DNA from: Pseudevernia furfuracea
Taxonomy: Eukaryota; Ascomycota; Lecanoromycetes; Lecanorales; Parmeliaceae
NCBI GenBank assembly: GCA_022315425.1
Contig: JAIUPT010000020.1
Span: forward strand, 1,798,001-1,862,000
Reading direction: 5' to 3'
DNA: 64,000 nt
Both the position numbers and the translations under genes were made by a program. The notes below the pieces were generated by a model, which saw nothing but the letters and a program-made list of their open reading frames with translations, made no database searches and was not told the DNA's origin. Numbering within the stretch: the first letter of the stretch is position 1; every line of letters begins with the position of its first letter. Below are positions 1 to 11,008 of this stretch, one piece after another.

Positions 1-345
1 TGCCTCCGACGCGCCACATGTCACGCCATCAAGAAATTCCGCGTATCCAAGGCTTCAAACATCGCCCTGGTATTCCCTTCCTCCGGCACTATCTCCCCGA
101 ACAAAGAAGGAGGCTTCTTCAGCAACGACAAGCGCACTATGCGGAGCGCGGCTCTGGGGCAGGTCTATTGGAGTGGTCGGCAAGTCAACACTCCGTGGAA
201 AGGAGGCCGATCGGAGACGAGCTTCATGAAATTGGCGGATGCGGGTGGGAAGGCCTTGGTGGAATACAAGGACGAGGGACACGCATTGAAAAGGATGGGG
301 GTTTATCGAGATTGGTGTCGAGCGGAGGCAGGAAGGGTTGGATGA
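1..345 (+). CDS. 3' end of an unidentified gene, cut by the window edge
   Basis: Reading frame 1 is open from the first base to TGA at 343-345 and gives about 114 residues of protein-like sequence. Visible pieces are a Ser/Gly/Asn-rich part (FFSNDKRTMRSAALGQVYW) and a charged C-terminal part (YKDEGHALKRMGVYRDWC). I do not recognise the family. The next frame carries on with a similar charged sequence (LDEMVVSGMAMLSEEQ) to a TGA at 413-415, so a one-base shift near 338 may have shortened the true C-terminus. The start lies outside the window. It is transcribed in the same direction as NOP9, about 270 bases upstream of it. Confidence 0.4.
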   Translation, partial: CLRRATCHAIKKFRVSKASNIALVFPSSGTISPNKEGGFFSNDKRTMRSAALGQVYWSGRQVNTPWKGGRSETSFMKLADAGGKALVEYKDEGHALKRMGVYRDWCRAEAGRVG

Positions 346-616
346 GATGGTAGTGAGCGGGATGGCGATGCTGTCGGAGGAGCAAACGGGTGTGAGAGCG
401 GCAGGACCGCGATGACTTCCTGGGAGCAATACAGGCAGAGGTGTTTGGCGGAGATATGTACCTCAGGGTAGAAAAGATACCTTACTCTTAGCTGTGAAAG
501 CTTTAGGGCTAGGGTTACGCCGGAGAATTGCCGATAAAAAAAGCGTATACTCCGTACCAGTCCACACTTTTGCATCACTCTTCTACAGACAACTCTAAGG
601 CCTCGCTGAAATCGCC

Positions 617-2760
617 ATGCCGAAGGAGCACCGAAAACGAGGGCGCCGGGAGGAAAAGAAGCGGAAACGTGAGGAGGAGCAAGACCAAGCCGCACCTTCC
701 AACAAGCGGCAGAAGTCAGAGGATGCAGAAGCAGAGAACGAGATCATAGGTGATGAAGCTACACCACAAGAGGGCTACCCCGGGTATGCCCCTCGACCTG
801 GAGATCTCCCGTTCTACGGGCTACTGGATGAAGATGAGCAGGAATACTTTAAGAGGGCAGATTCTATGCTAGAACTGAACCAATTCGCCGATCCAGAAGA
901 ACGAAATCTTTTCTTGGCCAATGTCTACAAAGAGGCTAGTGGGAAGGAGCTCAAGATCGCCAGTAGCCAGTCATGTTCAAGGCTTATGGAGCGATTGATC
1001 CTCCTCTCGACGCCGGATCAGTTGAAAAATCTGTTTCAGAAGTTCAGTGGACAGTAAGTTCGCCTGCTACGGGCCGTGAGGGCGATGCATCTGACATTTG
1101 TAGCTTTCTGCACCTCGTACAGCACCGATTCGCTTCCCATTGCTGCGAAGCATTGTTCTTACAAGCAGCGCCAATCGTCAATCAAGAGCTGACTGCACCT
1201 TTGGATGAGGGGAAGCAGAACCAGGAGAGTGGGGACGTCTACGTCTCTATGGAGAACCTCTTCCTATATACACTGAACGAGTTGGAAGGCAACCTGGGGT
1301 ACTTGATGAGCGATCAGTTCGCATCGCATCCACTGCGTATTCTACTAGTCGTGCTCTCAGGCATGCCGCTTGCGGCTGTAACCTCTTCCTCGGTGTTGCA
1401 GAGCAAAAAGAAGGAGCATGTCTCTATCACTGGTGGAAAACCAATTTCCACAGAAGGGACGACAGAAGCGCGCATGGTACCAGATTCCTTTCATACCGCG
1501 TTGGAGAAGATGATGGCAGGAGCAGTGGCAGGTCTAGACACAACATATCTTCGGGCATTAGCGACTCATCCTATCGCAAATCCCGTTTTGCAGCTTTTGC
1601 TCGAGCTCGAACTCACAAGATCAGGCAAGCAAAGCGCGAAAGACTCGAAGTCTCTATTTCGAAAGCTCGTTCCCGACGATACGTTGGAGGAGGGTACTGA
1701 AAGTGCTTCTTTCATCAACAATCTTGTCTACGATACGATTGGCTCACGGCTACTGGAGGTAATTATCATAAATGCACCAGGCAAGACGTTCAAAGCATTA
1801 TACAAAAGCTCATTCAGGGACAAAATTGGGACGTTTGCGAAGAACGAGGTCGCTGCTTTCATTGTCATCAAAATCATCGAGCGCCTCAGCAAGGAAGACT
1901 TGGTGACTGCTCTAGATGAAGTTTGTCCTCAGATTGACACGCTGATCAAGCGCTCGCGTACATCAGTCATCAAGACATTAATAGAAAGATGCCGCGTACG
2001 ACACGTGGACGCGTCATCAATCTCAACTGGCTTGGAACAGACTTACGGAGAGGGACCATCTGAACGACTGATGACGATGCTCAGAGTGAGCACAGAGCCA
2101 ACAGACCGCATGGCAGAGGATCGCAGAAAACAAGTGGATTCCAAGGACAGTGCCAAAACCCATGGATCCCTACTGGCTCAATGCATGTTGCAAGCGCCAG
2201 GCGCACTGCGCGAGTTCATCTGCGATGGGTTACTTGCCATGGAGACGTCTCTACTGATCACAATGGCCAAAGACCGGACAGCATCTCGTGTCCTACAGAC
2301 AGCCATAGTCTGCCCAGAACAATCACCAAAATTCCGTCGACTGTTGATACCACGCTTCTATGGCCACATAGAGGACCTCGCAGTGGATCCTGTTGCTTCG
2401 CACGTTGTTGACTCGTTTTGGAAAGCGACAAACGGTCTTACATTCATCAGGGAAAGGATTGCCAACGAACTCGCGCAGCACGAGTCAGCCTTGCGAGCCT
2501 CGATCTCTGGCAGAGCGGTATGGAGGAACTGGAAGATGGATGGTTACAACACGAGAAGAAGGGAATGGCTGAACGACGCAAAGGGCCAAAGCCAGGACAA
2601 GGAAAAAGCCGTCAAGACAGGTATCGAGCTTGCCAGAGAACGATTCGCAGCGGGTACAAAAACACAAAAACAGCATAAGACGCTGAAAGCAAGGACAGAC
2701 AATGGCACTGGCGCGAATAGCATCCCTCAAGGAAGAGCTGCTATTCAGGGTAAAGCTTAG
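617..2760 (+). CDS. NOP9: Nop9, Pumilio-repeat nucleolar RNA-binding protein
   Basis: Nop9 is a nucleolar Pumilio-repeat protein that binds pre-18S rRNA and is needed for 40S subunit maturation. There are two exons, 617-1053 and 1104-2760, and a 50-nt intron (GTAAGT...TGTAG) joins them in phase 2, giving 697 residues, the usual Nop9 length. The N-terminus is very basic (KRGRREEKKRKREEE) and is followed by the family's conserved PFYGLLDEDEQEYF segment. Pumilio-like helical repeats follow (for example HRFASHCCEALF, DQFASHPLRILL, IGSRLLEVIII, DPVASHVVDSFW). The C-terminus is again lysine-rich. Start choice: the first ATG of the open frame, directly before the basic motif typical of the family. 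Confidence 0.93.
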
Positions 2761-2928
2761 TGCGGGAGGCAAATACGGTACTTTTCGGCACTAAAGTCAT
2801 GACGATGACGAAAGTGGTACTTTTTCGACCAATATCAAACATCGCAGCAGCGCAGTCATGGCGACAGATACCCAATATATTCAATTTACTCTTTCACTCT
2901 CCTACCTCTGTGCTTTTACGACTACAAT

Positions 2929-4587
2929 ATGGCCAATCAAGATTCCAATCTGACTCATCGCCCAGCTGAAGAACAATCCGTCCCATCTCGAGCAGATGAT
3001 GTCTCAAATGTTCGTATTTTATAGTGCCAAAGTTGAAGTGTTCCAGTCTATCTTCTTCTATATCAATACACGCCGCATGACTGACAAAAATCGCAGCTAC
3101 TTAACGCCGTACAACATCTTCTTATCCCGTTTATACGTTCAGCAGACGAAGATGCATCTACCAAAAAGACCGGTCATGGTCTTTCGGTTGAAGGAGGTGG
3201 CCCACGCACTGCCCTTGCGGAACAGCACAAACCTCACAAGCTATCCCAACTCATGGATTTAAACTTACCCCAGACTGGCCTTGCCCAGGCAGGCTTCATC
3301 AAACAGGTAGAGCAAATCCTGCAATACTCGGTAAACACCTGGGACCGCGGCTTCATGAGCAAACTCTACGCCTCAACGGATGCCCCCGGCGTCGCCGCTG
3401 AGCTGATCCTGGCAACCCTCAATACCAACGTCCACACATACGAAGTTTCGCCCGCACTGACCATAATCGAAAAACACACGACCCGTGCTCTCGCCAACCT
3501 CTTCGGCCTTAACGGACCCCATGCAGGCGGCATTTCCGTACAAGGAGGCTCTAGTTCCAACACCACGTCCATAGTAATCGCCCGCAATACCCTCTACCCC
3601 GACACTAAAACCTACGGCAACACCGTAAACAATCTCAAACTAGTCCTCTTCACCTCCGCCCACGGCCACTACAGCATCGAAAAAGCCGCCCAAATGCTCG
3701 GCTTTGGCTCCTCCTCCGTCCGCTCCGTCCCCGTAGACCCCAAAACAGGCAGCATGGACCCCTCCGCCCTCTCCACCCTCATCGCCAAAGCAAAACAACA
3801 AGGCCACACGCCCTTCTACCTCAACGCCACCGCCGGCACCACGGTCCTCGGCTCCTACGACCCCATCCCCCCCCTCGCCGCCATCTGCAAACAGCACAAC
3901 CTCTGGCTGCACGTCGACGCCGCGTGGGGTGGCCCGGCCATCTTCTCCCCCACGCACGCCCCCAAGCTCGCCGGCAGCCACCTCGCCGACTCCATCGCCG
4001 TGAACCCGCACAAGATGATGGGCGTCCCCGTCACCTGCTCCTTCCTCCTCGGGGCCGACGTGCGCCGCTTCCACGCCAGCAACACCCTCCCGGCCAGCTA
4101 CCTCTTCCACGCCGCGGAGCCCCCGTCCGACGTCCACGACCTGGCGGACCTGACGCTGCAGTGCGGCCGCCGCGGCGACGGCCTCAAGCTGTACCTCGGC
4201 TGGATCTACCACGGCACGGCCGGCTACGCGCGGCAGGTCGACGCCGCCTTCGCCACGGCCGCGCACCTGGCCGCCCTCGTCTCCGGCCACCCTCATCTCG
4301 TCTTGGTGGGGGAGGATCCGCCGCCGTGCTGCCAGGTGTGTTTTTACTTCGCGACAGGCGGGACGGTGCGTGCGGAGGCGGAGGAGAACGGGAGGGTCAC
4401 GAGGGAAGTGGTGCGGGGATTGGTGCCGAGGGGCTTCATGATTGACTATGTGGGTGGGGATGAGAGGGGTGCGTTCATGAGGGCTGTGGTCAGCAGGGGC
4501 ACGGGGAGGGGGACGGTGGAGGGGTTGGTTGAGGCGGTGGTGGAGTTGGGGCGTAAGGCTTGGGGGAGGTGTGGGGTGGACGAGTAG
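2929..4587 (+). CDS. Group II PLP-dependent decarboxylase (glutamate/cysteine-sulfinate decarboxylase-like)
   Basis: The protein belongs to the pyridoxal-phosphate decarboxylases that act on glutamate, cysteine sulfinate or aromatic amino acids. Exon 1 is 2929-3009 and exon 2 is 3097-4587, and an 87-nt intron (GTTCGT...CGCAG) joins them in phase 0 to give 523 residues. The PLP-binding HVDAAWGG segment lies near residue 299. The Schiff-base lysine is Lys333 in NPHKMMG. The GGISVQGGSSSNT loop is typical of glutamate-decarboxylase-like fungal proteins, but the substrate cannot be read from sequence alone. Codons from about 3,650 to 4,320 are strongly C-ending, and those after 4,320 are G-rich, unlike the first part of the gene. 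The short first exon was needed to reach an ATG and gives a sensible N-terminus. Confidence 0.9.
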
Positions 4588-5017
4588 ACGGGCTTGGAAC
4601 GGTAGACGGGCTTGGAACGATAGATGGTCGGGTACGGATTATAAAGGCAGATGGTTGGTAAGATTTGGAAGCGAGTAGTATTTCAAAGTCTGGGTATTTA
4701 CCGGGATGGACGGAGCTCACCACACCCGATCTTCACTCTACTTCGCAGGACGACTTCCCCCGATGTTTCCTTCCCTTGCGAGCAGCCACCTCTCTACAAC
4801 CATCTTCAAAACTCTCCGTACATGATTCAACCCTTGCATTCGAGCCCCCGAACATGCTAAGCCTTCCAAAATCCTGTACATACGGGTTAAAAAGTCGGAA
4901 GAAGCTGCCCAATTCCCACGGCTACGAGCCTTCTGGAATACAACCCTGTCGGGTGTCGCGATTTTCGGACGGGGGAATGCAGCCCTCTGGTGAGTCGATG
5001 AGGTCGTGGGTGCGCTT
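4588..5017. other. Intergenic region between convergent genes
   Basis: This lies between the 3' ends of the decarboxylase and the F-box/LRR gene. A short direct duplication (GACGGGCTTGGAACG, twice) sits at about 4589-4621, just after the decarboxylase stop. I see no other gene or structure. Confidence 0.6.
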
Positions 5018-7597
5018 TCATCGATAAATTCCTCCCTTTTCGAAATGATTCCCGTAGTAGTCCATCTTGCCACCTGCGTGATGCCCTCTCACGACCTTTA
5101 CCTCACCAGGCCAATAACCGTCAACATGCAGTAGTCCCCTCAGTACTGCATTTTCAGAAGCCGCCTTTCTTCCCTTTCTAAATTTGGCTAGCTCCTGCAC
5201 AACATCAATAGGCGCGTCTTTATGTTCGGTCGTCTGCAATTGTGGCAAAATGTCAGGCTGAGAGCCATTCGTTGGCATCATGATCTTTTCTGATAGTGCT
5301 GAGTTGGGGATGTAAGTGTCAGTATCTATGGAAGGCAGTCCGCACTCCTCATCATTGTCAAAGAAAGTAAAATCGTTTTCAGCTGCGGACCAGAACGCTT
5401 CACTGTCTGCATCTTCTGTGGATGACTTGGTTCTGTTGGCAAGCTTTGATGTTGGGTTGGGAGTGATCGGCGATACTGCTGGAGCCATCTCGAGCGCAAT
5501 ATATCGTAGTGCAAAGATCTCTCGGGCAGTATGGCGATTTTGCTTTGAGTGACGCTCCCCTGGCTTGCGTACAGTGTTCACTTCAAGGCGAGCTTGAAGA
5601 TTGGCAAGCTCCGCTTCGGATGCACAATCCTTAATGAATTGAATCAAAGCCTCAACCACTCGTCCTGTACTGTCAAAACATGGAACGTTGGTCAAAGTGA
5701 GGGTTCGAAGCTTTGGCAGCATTCCTGGTATCAAACCATGAGGTTTGTCGAGCCGACTCGATCGAAGCTCTTTTCGTTGCTTCTCAATTAGTGTGATTCG
5801 CATTTGTGCACTTTCTTTACCAGTGCCGGCTCGGTCATCGCTTGTTGCACTCATGGCTTGGTTGGGACCGTTCACGCCATTTACAGCTTGAGCAACAGAG
5901 CCCAAGCCAGTTGCTGTGAGCACTGGGGCTGCGTCTTCATCAGACTCTTCTGGCTCCAGCGGTTCCGGTGCAAAGACGCTTCCACGTCTGGCCTCTGGCT
6001 GGCTTTCTTCTTTACTAAGAGTAGGTTTATCGCCGATTGGTGGGGAGACGTAGAAGTGTGTAAAGTCTCCGGGCAACTCGTACCGTGGCTGCGGACCTTG
6101 TATCTCCAGCTCGTAGAGTGGTGGTGTTGCATCCAACTCGTACACTGCTGCATCTAGCTCACTTGGCACTGGTCCGTTCAGTTCATGCTTGGTCTCTCTT
6201 GCACTGAGCTCGCAGGGAGCTACAGGTGATCCCTCATCCTTGAGTGGGGCAGCCTTGGTAATGACCGCATGATGAAGCCGTAGCGAGGTCATGTCTTGGG
6301 CATGCTTGCTAAAGATCGGTGTAAGCTTCTCCACTCCTGGTAGTCGGAGGTGACGAGCATCGAATGGGGAAGGCGATGGGGATGTCTCTGACAAAGCTCC
6401 ATGCACGAGTTTATCCACAGAGCCTGCATCGAGGACACGCAGCTTTCCTGACCGAACCAAGGCCGCTAGACCCTCGACTGTAAGGTTGTTGTTGGCGATG
6501 TAAAGATGCGTAATTCCGGATTGAGACATGTCCTCGTATGGCAGTCTACTCACAACGCCGGAAGTCAAGCGTCGAACGAAGCGCTCATCATAGCTTTCGT
6601 CTTTGAATTCATCAAGTACCGCAGGATCAGGTCGCACAAACCCTGAAGGCCAGTCTTCCACGGCAAGATTCGAGATAGAGCGTGGTCTCCCATTCGCTGA
6701 GTCATTAGTATCGTCGCCAGCTTGGAAGCAAGAAGTCAGAAGAGTCCGAACGCTGCGGTCTGTGAGGTGATTGCCTTGAACGTCGAGACTTCGCACTTTG
6801 ACACCTATAGCCTCTGCCAGAATATCGACGTCTTCGTCCCTCAGATGTACACTGCGTAATTTCAATACTTGCAATAGAGTTAGATCCCCCAGCTTCCACA
6901 GAACATTCCTATCTCTTGCTGCTAGTGTATTGGAGAGGTCTAGGAAGGCGAGGTTCTGAAAATGGTCCAGACCCTCAGCCAATCCTTGCGATGTAGTATT
7001 CTGGCAGCTCCCAGCTATGAGGAGTCGAAGTGCGAATGTAGGATCTGAACCACCAAGTGAAGGTCGGCGACCGTTGCTGTAGCTTCGTAATGCTAGCAAT
7101 GCCATGTGATCGAAGAAGGGGAGCCGCGAGACGACGAGGGACTGGAGGTTTGGCAGCTGCTCAAGGACATCTCGAAGCCATTCGGGGTGAGGCCCATCGT
7201 AGATCTTTCAGGAGCGTAAGCGGCCTTGCTCTCCTTGGGCGACTTGTAGTAGTGATACGCGTACCTCTGATTGAGCAGGAGGGAGATGCAGAGTATGAGT
7301 GAGCTCCCTCACGCTCAGGCGTACCCTTTTCAGGATCCTCTTGAAGCGTGTCAAGGCGACTGCTCAAGGTCAGTAGGGTATCCTATATGGCCCCGTCTTG
7401 TTCCCACCATAGACCCTATCATTCTCTGTTCCAAAATGTGAGGCTGGATTACCCCACAGGCATGGAGCGAAGACCTGGTGCAGTTCATGATTGGCTCTAT
7501 TGAGGGCACACAAATCGGTAGAGGGTATATAAGGAGCTATGAGTCCCCACGGGTTTCTCGCTACTGCGATCTCGTAGGAAGGTGGGATGTTCTCCAT
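5018..7597 (-). CDS. F-box-like, leucine-rich-repeat protein
   Basis: Three exons read on the minus strand are 7408-7597, 7265-7359 and 5018-7204. The 48-nt and 60-nt introns join in phases 1 and 0, giving 823 residues. The N-terminus (residues about 10-55: PWGLIAPYIPSTDLCALNR, then LWGNPASHFG) looks like an F-box, the part that docks substrate receptors onto SCF ubiquitin ligases. Residues about 100-260 hold irregular leucine-rich repeats (LRSVHLRDEDVDILAEAIG, LDVQGNHLTDRSVRTLL, LYIANNNLTVEGLAALV). The middle is acidic and probably disordered. A conserved tail (HVDGYWPGEVKVVRGHH) closes the protein. It is a fungal conserved protein of unknown target. Substrate-receptor function is inferred from domain layout only. 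Confidence 0.85.
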
Positions 7598-7995
7598 GGC
7601 TGTTCAATACGTTGTACAACATAGGGTCAGCCTGGTGAGAATTTGGCCCCGCTGGTCGTTAGAAGGGCCATGGGCTTCTGTATGCCACCTCCCAGACTCG
7701 GTTGTTCATCGAGATCGTACTCTAAGTCGTCGCATCTGACTCAACAACTAGCTATTTTCACAGCCTTAGGCGGCTCGTACAGCGGGAAAATGGGGGGAAA
7801 TGGCGGCACATGAGATTAGTGACATAGATTGAACAAGACTCTCACTCTTGGCAACGGCTGAGTGGATTGAGGTTCCCTCGGTTCAACAGTTGAAAAAGGA
7901 AGCCACAGCCGTGGGCGTCCGAAGTGGTTTTTAAAAGGGCTGTCTCTCAATCTAATAAGTACTCTAACAATTGATATCTAAGGATAATACAGTTA

Positions 7996-8178
7996 TTATA
8001 TTTCCTCTTTCCTATCCGTCGCATCCCTCTTCTTCTGAAAATACTTCCTTTTATAGACTCTACAACGACATGGAAAACATAGTATTCTTTCCTCGTCGTT
8101 CGGGTCTATCTTCCATCCTTTCTTGTCAGGTTCAAGCTTTCCACATCCTGCGCAAGGGCCTTTTCGTTCGCTTGACAA
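7996..8178 (-). pseudogene. GATA-type zinc-finger-like fragment
   Basis: The minus strand is open for about 60 codons with no ATG at its head. It spells a C-x2-C, a tryptophan and C-x2-C spaced like a GATA finger (CAGCGKLEPDKKGWKI ... ILCFPCRCRVYKRK), followed by a lysine/arginine-rich tail, as in DNA-binding GATA proteins. The canonical NAC of GATA fingers is replaced by FPC. It may be a remnant, or a short exon of an unseen gene. No function is claimed. Confidence 0.25.
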
Positions 8179-8188
8179 CAGATATCGG

Positions 8189-8245
8189 GGCCGTCCCCTT
8201 TTCCGCGTAGCCTGCTAAGGCCGTCCCCTTTGCGTAGCCTGCTGA
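8189..8245. repeat. Tandem duplication of a 27-30 nt unit
   Basis: Two adjacent copies run 8189-8218 and 8219-8245. Both start GGCCGTCCCCTTT and both end GCGTAGCCTGCT(A/G)A. The second copy lacks three bases. Confidence 0.85.
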
Positions 8246-8483
8246 GGCCACGGCAGCCCGACGTCAAATCCGATACCTCGAGGCACGAAGAAGCAATGAT
8301 CGTGCGGATGTAGGCTCTGCAACGCGTTGCAACCCCCGTCTTTCAACCGCGATCCATTCTTACAACTCGTCCGATTGTGATTCTCATGAGACAATACTTG
8401 CTCGAGATGACCTAGCACAAAGCAGAATGCTCAATGAGATTTATGCGAAGTTTGTGTTCAAGCTCCGCCCAAGACTAGGTTAT

Positions 8484-10856
8484 CTATGAACTGTCGAGCT
8501 CATATCCCTCATTCTGATGAAGTAACTGCACCCATACGACGTACGACCTACTAAAACCATTCTCTCCATTCTTTCTCACACAATATCTTTCTTTCGGTCT
8601 ACAATCTCCCGTATTTGACGCATTAAATATTCGGTCAATAGTTCTGCAGCGATCAGTACCTGTCTTGAAGTCCTGCCCCAATAGGCCTCTCTTGTTGAAG
8701 TATTTTCTCGCGGTTGGAGAATAGTATTCATGATACAATTGTCCTATTTGTCGATGTTCTTCATCTTCGGACCCACATGTTACCCTCCATCTCGCCATGG
8801 CTGTCTCGCGCATACGGCGCATTTCTTCGATGTCGAATAGTCGATATTGACTAGGCAGAATATGAGGGATGACGTCCTCAACGTCAGGATCCTGAGAGTG
8901 TTGGGCTGCGACGTGATTATGCAATTCCGCCTCTATCACGAATCGTTGATGACATGTCCTTATCGGGCAGAAATACGTCTTTCGCTCGTGTATGTATCGG
9001 TAATGTGCATCGAGCGCTTCTTGATCGGGCATAATCGTTCGGCAGCCCGGCCATTCACATAAAAAGGGGTGTGTATTATACTTCTCTCGCTTGTGGAAGT
9101 TTAGGGTCTTCTGCGATGAGGCGTAATGATACCAGCATATGTCGCAATGATACTCGGTTTCCTCCATCCCACCACCCTCTGCCATCTCTTCTTCGATCTC
9201 ATCATCATCGTCTTCCTGCTTGTCTTGGTTCTCGTTCTTGTACTCAGCATCAGCTGAAATACTATAAACAATACTGTCAGACGCGAGCATATTCTTGACT
9301 TCGGTCCAGTCGGGAAATAATAATTCGCTCTTTGCGGCATTTACAATCTGCGAAGCCATGTGATGTCAAAAGCCGTTGACATTTTGAGGGAAAGGGGTAT
9401 CGAGAACGATGGACGCAGCGTTTGCGACGACGAACACCCCACAATCATCGCTACCCTTCTGATTCCCACACGTGACTTTGTTAAGCTTCCATGAGAGATC
9501 TTTTAAGGGACTGCCAGGGATTTGTCCCAACCAAAGCAACACCTCCACAACCTTCGACGCCGACTGCTTGCAATTCTCGTCCCATTTAAACGAATGCAAC
9601 GAGTTGTATCAGTCTAATATGCCCTCTCGTTCGTCAACATCAGGCAATTTTGCGACACACAGGATCCAATGATTATCGTTGACGTTGGTGGGTATAAGAA
9701 AACATCTCGTTCCGTTCTCTATGTCGAAGTCTGCGTACGTGCCTTTCTCAGGACCTTCGTCACGATGTAGAGCCGTGAGCTCCCAGGCGATCTTCCTCGA
9801 ACTGATGATTTGAAAACGAGGGTTTCCGCGGAGGAGAAGCTTCAGGTAGACTGTTAACGTCTCCTCTTTTAGCCATGTCTCATCGAGTAATCGTATAAGG
9901 GTGATGTCCCGGACAGAGGAACTCCCTATCAACATATACGGGCTGCCGTTCAAGAGTCTGGAATATTCGTCTATCAAGATCGCTATTGGGTCATTGACAG
10001 CGAGTTGAGACTCGAACTTATTTCTAAGATCACGATCGATCTTACTGCCGTTGTCGATTGTCGCGTTGAACTTCTCAACGTTCATCGCATTGTCCTTGGT
10101 GCCTTTCACGGCCGAGTCCTCCTTTTTGATAGACGAGGCGGTGTCAGTCGTTGATGACGAGACTGTTTGAGCCGGCGTTGGGAGTGAGAAGACTTCCGGT
10201 ATAACAAGAGGGCTCAGTGCTTTGAGACTGGGCGAGTGATAGAGACCGATGCTATCATTGTCGTCTCCGAAGATTGCATCGTAATCGTCATTCGAGTATC
10301 CGTGGAGTTTCTCGGTGATATCAGCAGCGGAAACCTCGACAGCAGCAACCTCCGGTTAAGGGTATGCCTGTAAGTCATCCTCTGCAAGTATGACGCGGGT
10401 CTCGCATATGGCGGCCTTCTTGATACTAGATCCGACCTGCTTTCTAGCAGCAGCGATTTCTTCAGTGAAGGCACCGCCCTTGCTTCGCAGGCTTTTCAGC
10501 TCTGCGATAGCCTTGTCGACGACGATCTTCGCTTTGCTTGCTTTCCTCCGAGCATTCTCAACAACCTTATTGATATCAATGACCTTTTCTTGCTTTCCAG
10601 CTTGGTCCTCTAATATATGAGAGTCGATTATGAGCGTTTCTGCCTCGACTCGAGGTGTTGCGATAGCTTCAACGAGGAACTCGGCCTTCTTATTCTTATC
10701 GCGTATATTTTTATCTTTCCTCTTCTTCATCGTCTTCTTCGTCCTCTTCTCTTCGAGGATAACAATTTCCTTTTTCAACTTCCTGGTAGGTTATGTTGCG
10801 TATTTCTCCTTCGCCGCTTTGAGCAGATCGTTCACGATCTTCAATCCTAAAGGCAT
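8484..10856 (-). pseudogene. Decayed gene: coiled-coil, Ulp1-like SUMO protease and C2H2 zinc-finger protein
   Basis: One reading frame runs 791 codons from ATG at 10854-10856 to TAG at 8484-8486 without any frameshift. It is crossed by four internal stops: TAA 10791-10793, TAA 10356-10358, TGA 9609-9611 and TGA 9366-9368. Each is one C-to-T change from CAA or CGA. Domains in order are a helical N-terminus (MPLGLKIVNDLLKAAKEKY), a lysine-rich coiled coil, a linker, a C48 (Ulp1) peptidase and three C2H2 fingers. In the peptidase the histidine is in NDNHWILCV, an aspartate follows in GILD, and the glutamine and cysteine are in QKGSDDCGVF. The fingers are CDIC..., CEWPGC... and CPIRTC.... Ulp1 enzymes remove SUMO from proteins. 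Clean framing plus transition-type stops suggests recent silencing, possibly by repeat-induced point mutation. Confidence 0.75.
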
Positions 10857-11008
10857 GATGAAATAGCGTAGAGAGTTGATAGATGAAAAAGATAAGAAGA
10901 CGAAGAGAGAGGGGAAGATGTGTATATCGATGAATAGTTATATTGATGAGCGTGAGTGATGAAGAGAATGTATTGTGATGGAAAAACGAATGAGCGTGAT
11001 GCTGATAC

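Larger units (their letters stand above)
7598..8483. other. Intergenic region with short repeats and a zinc-finger-like scrap
   Basis: It is AT-rich in parts and has no intact gene. It contains the GATA-finger-like fragment and the short tandem repeat listed separately. It marks the left edge of the accessory island. Confidence 0.5.

Noticed and set aside
3640..4445. Long open frames on the minus strand and in another plus frame across the decarboxylase
   Set aside because: They are low-complexity Gly/Val/Glu or Arg/Pro/His readings caused by the C-ending codons of the real gene and show no domain.
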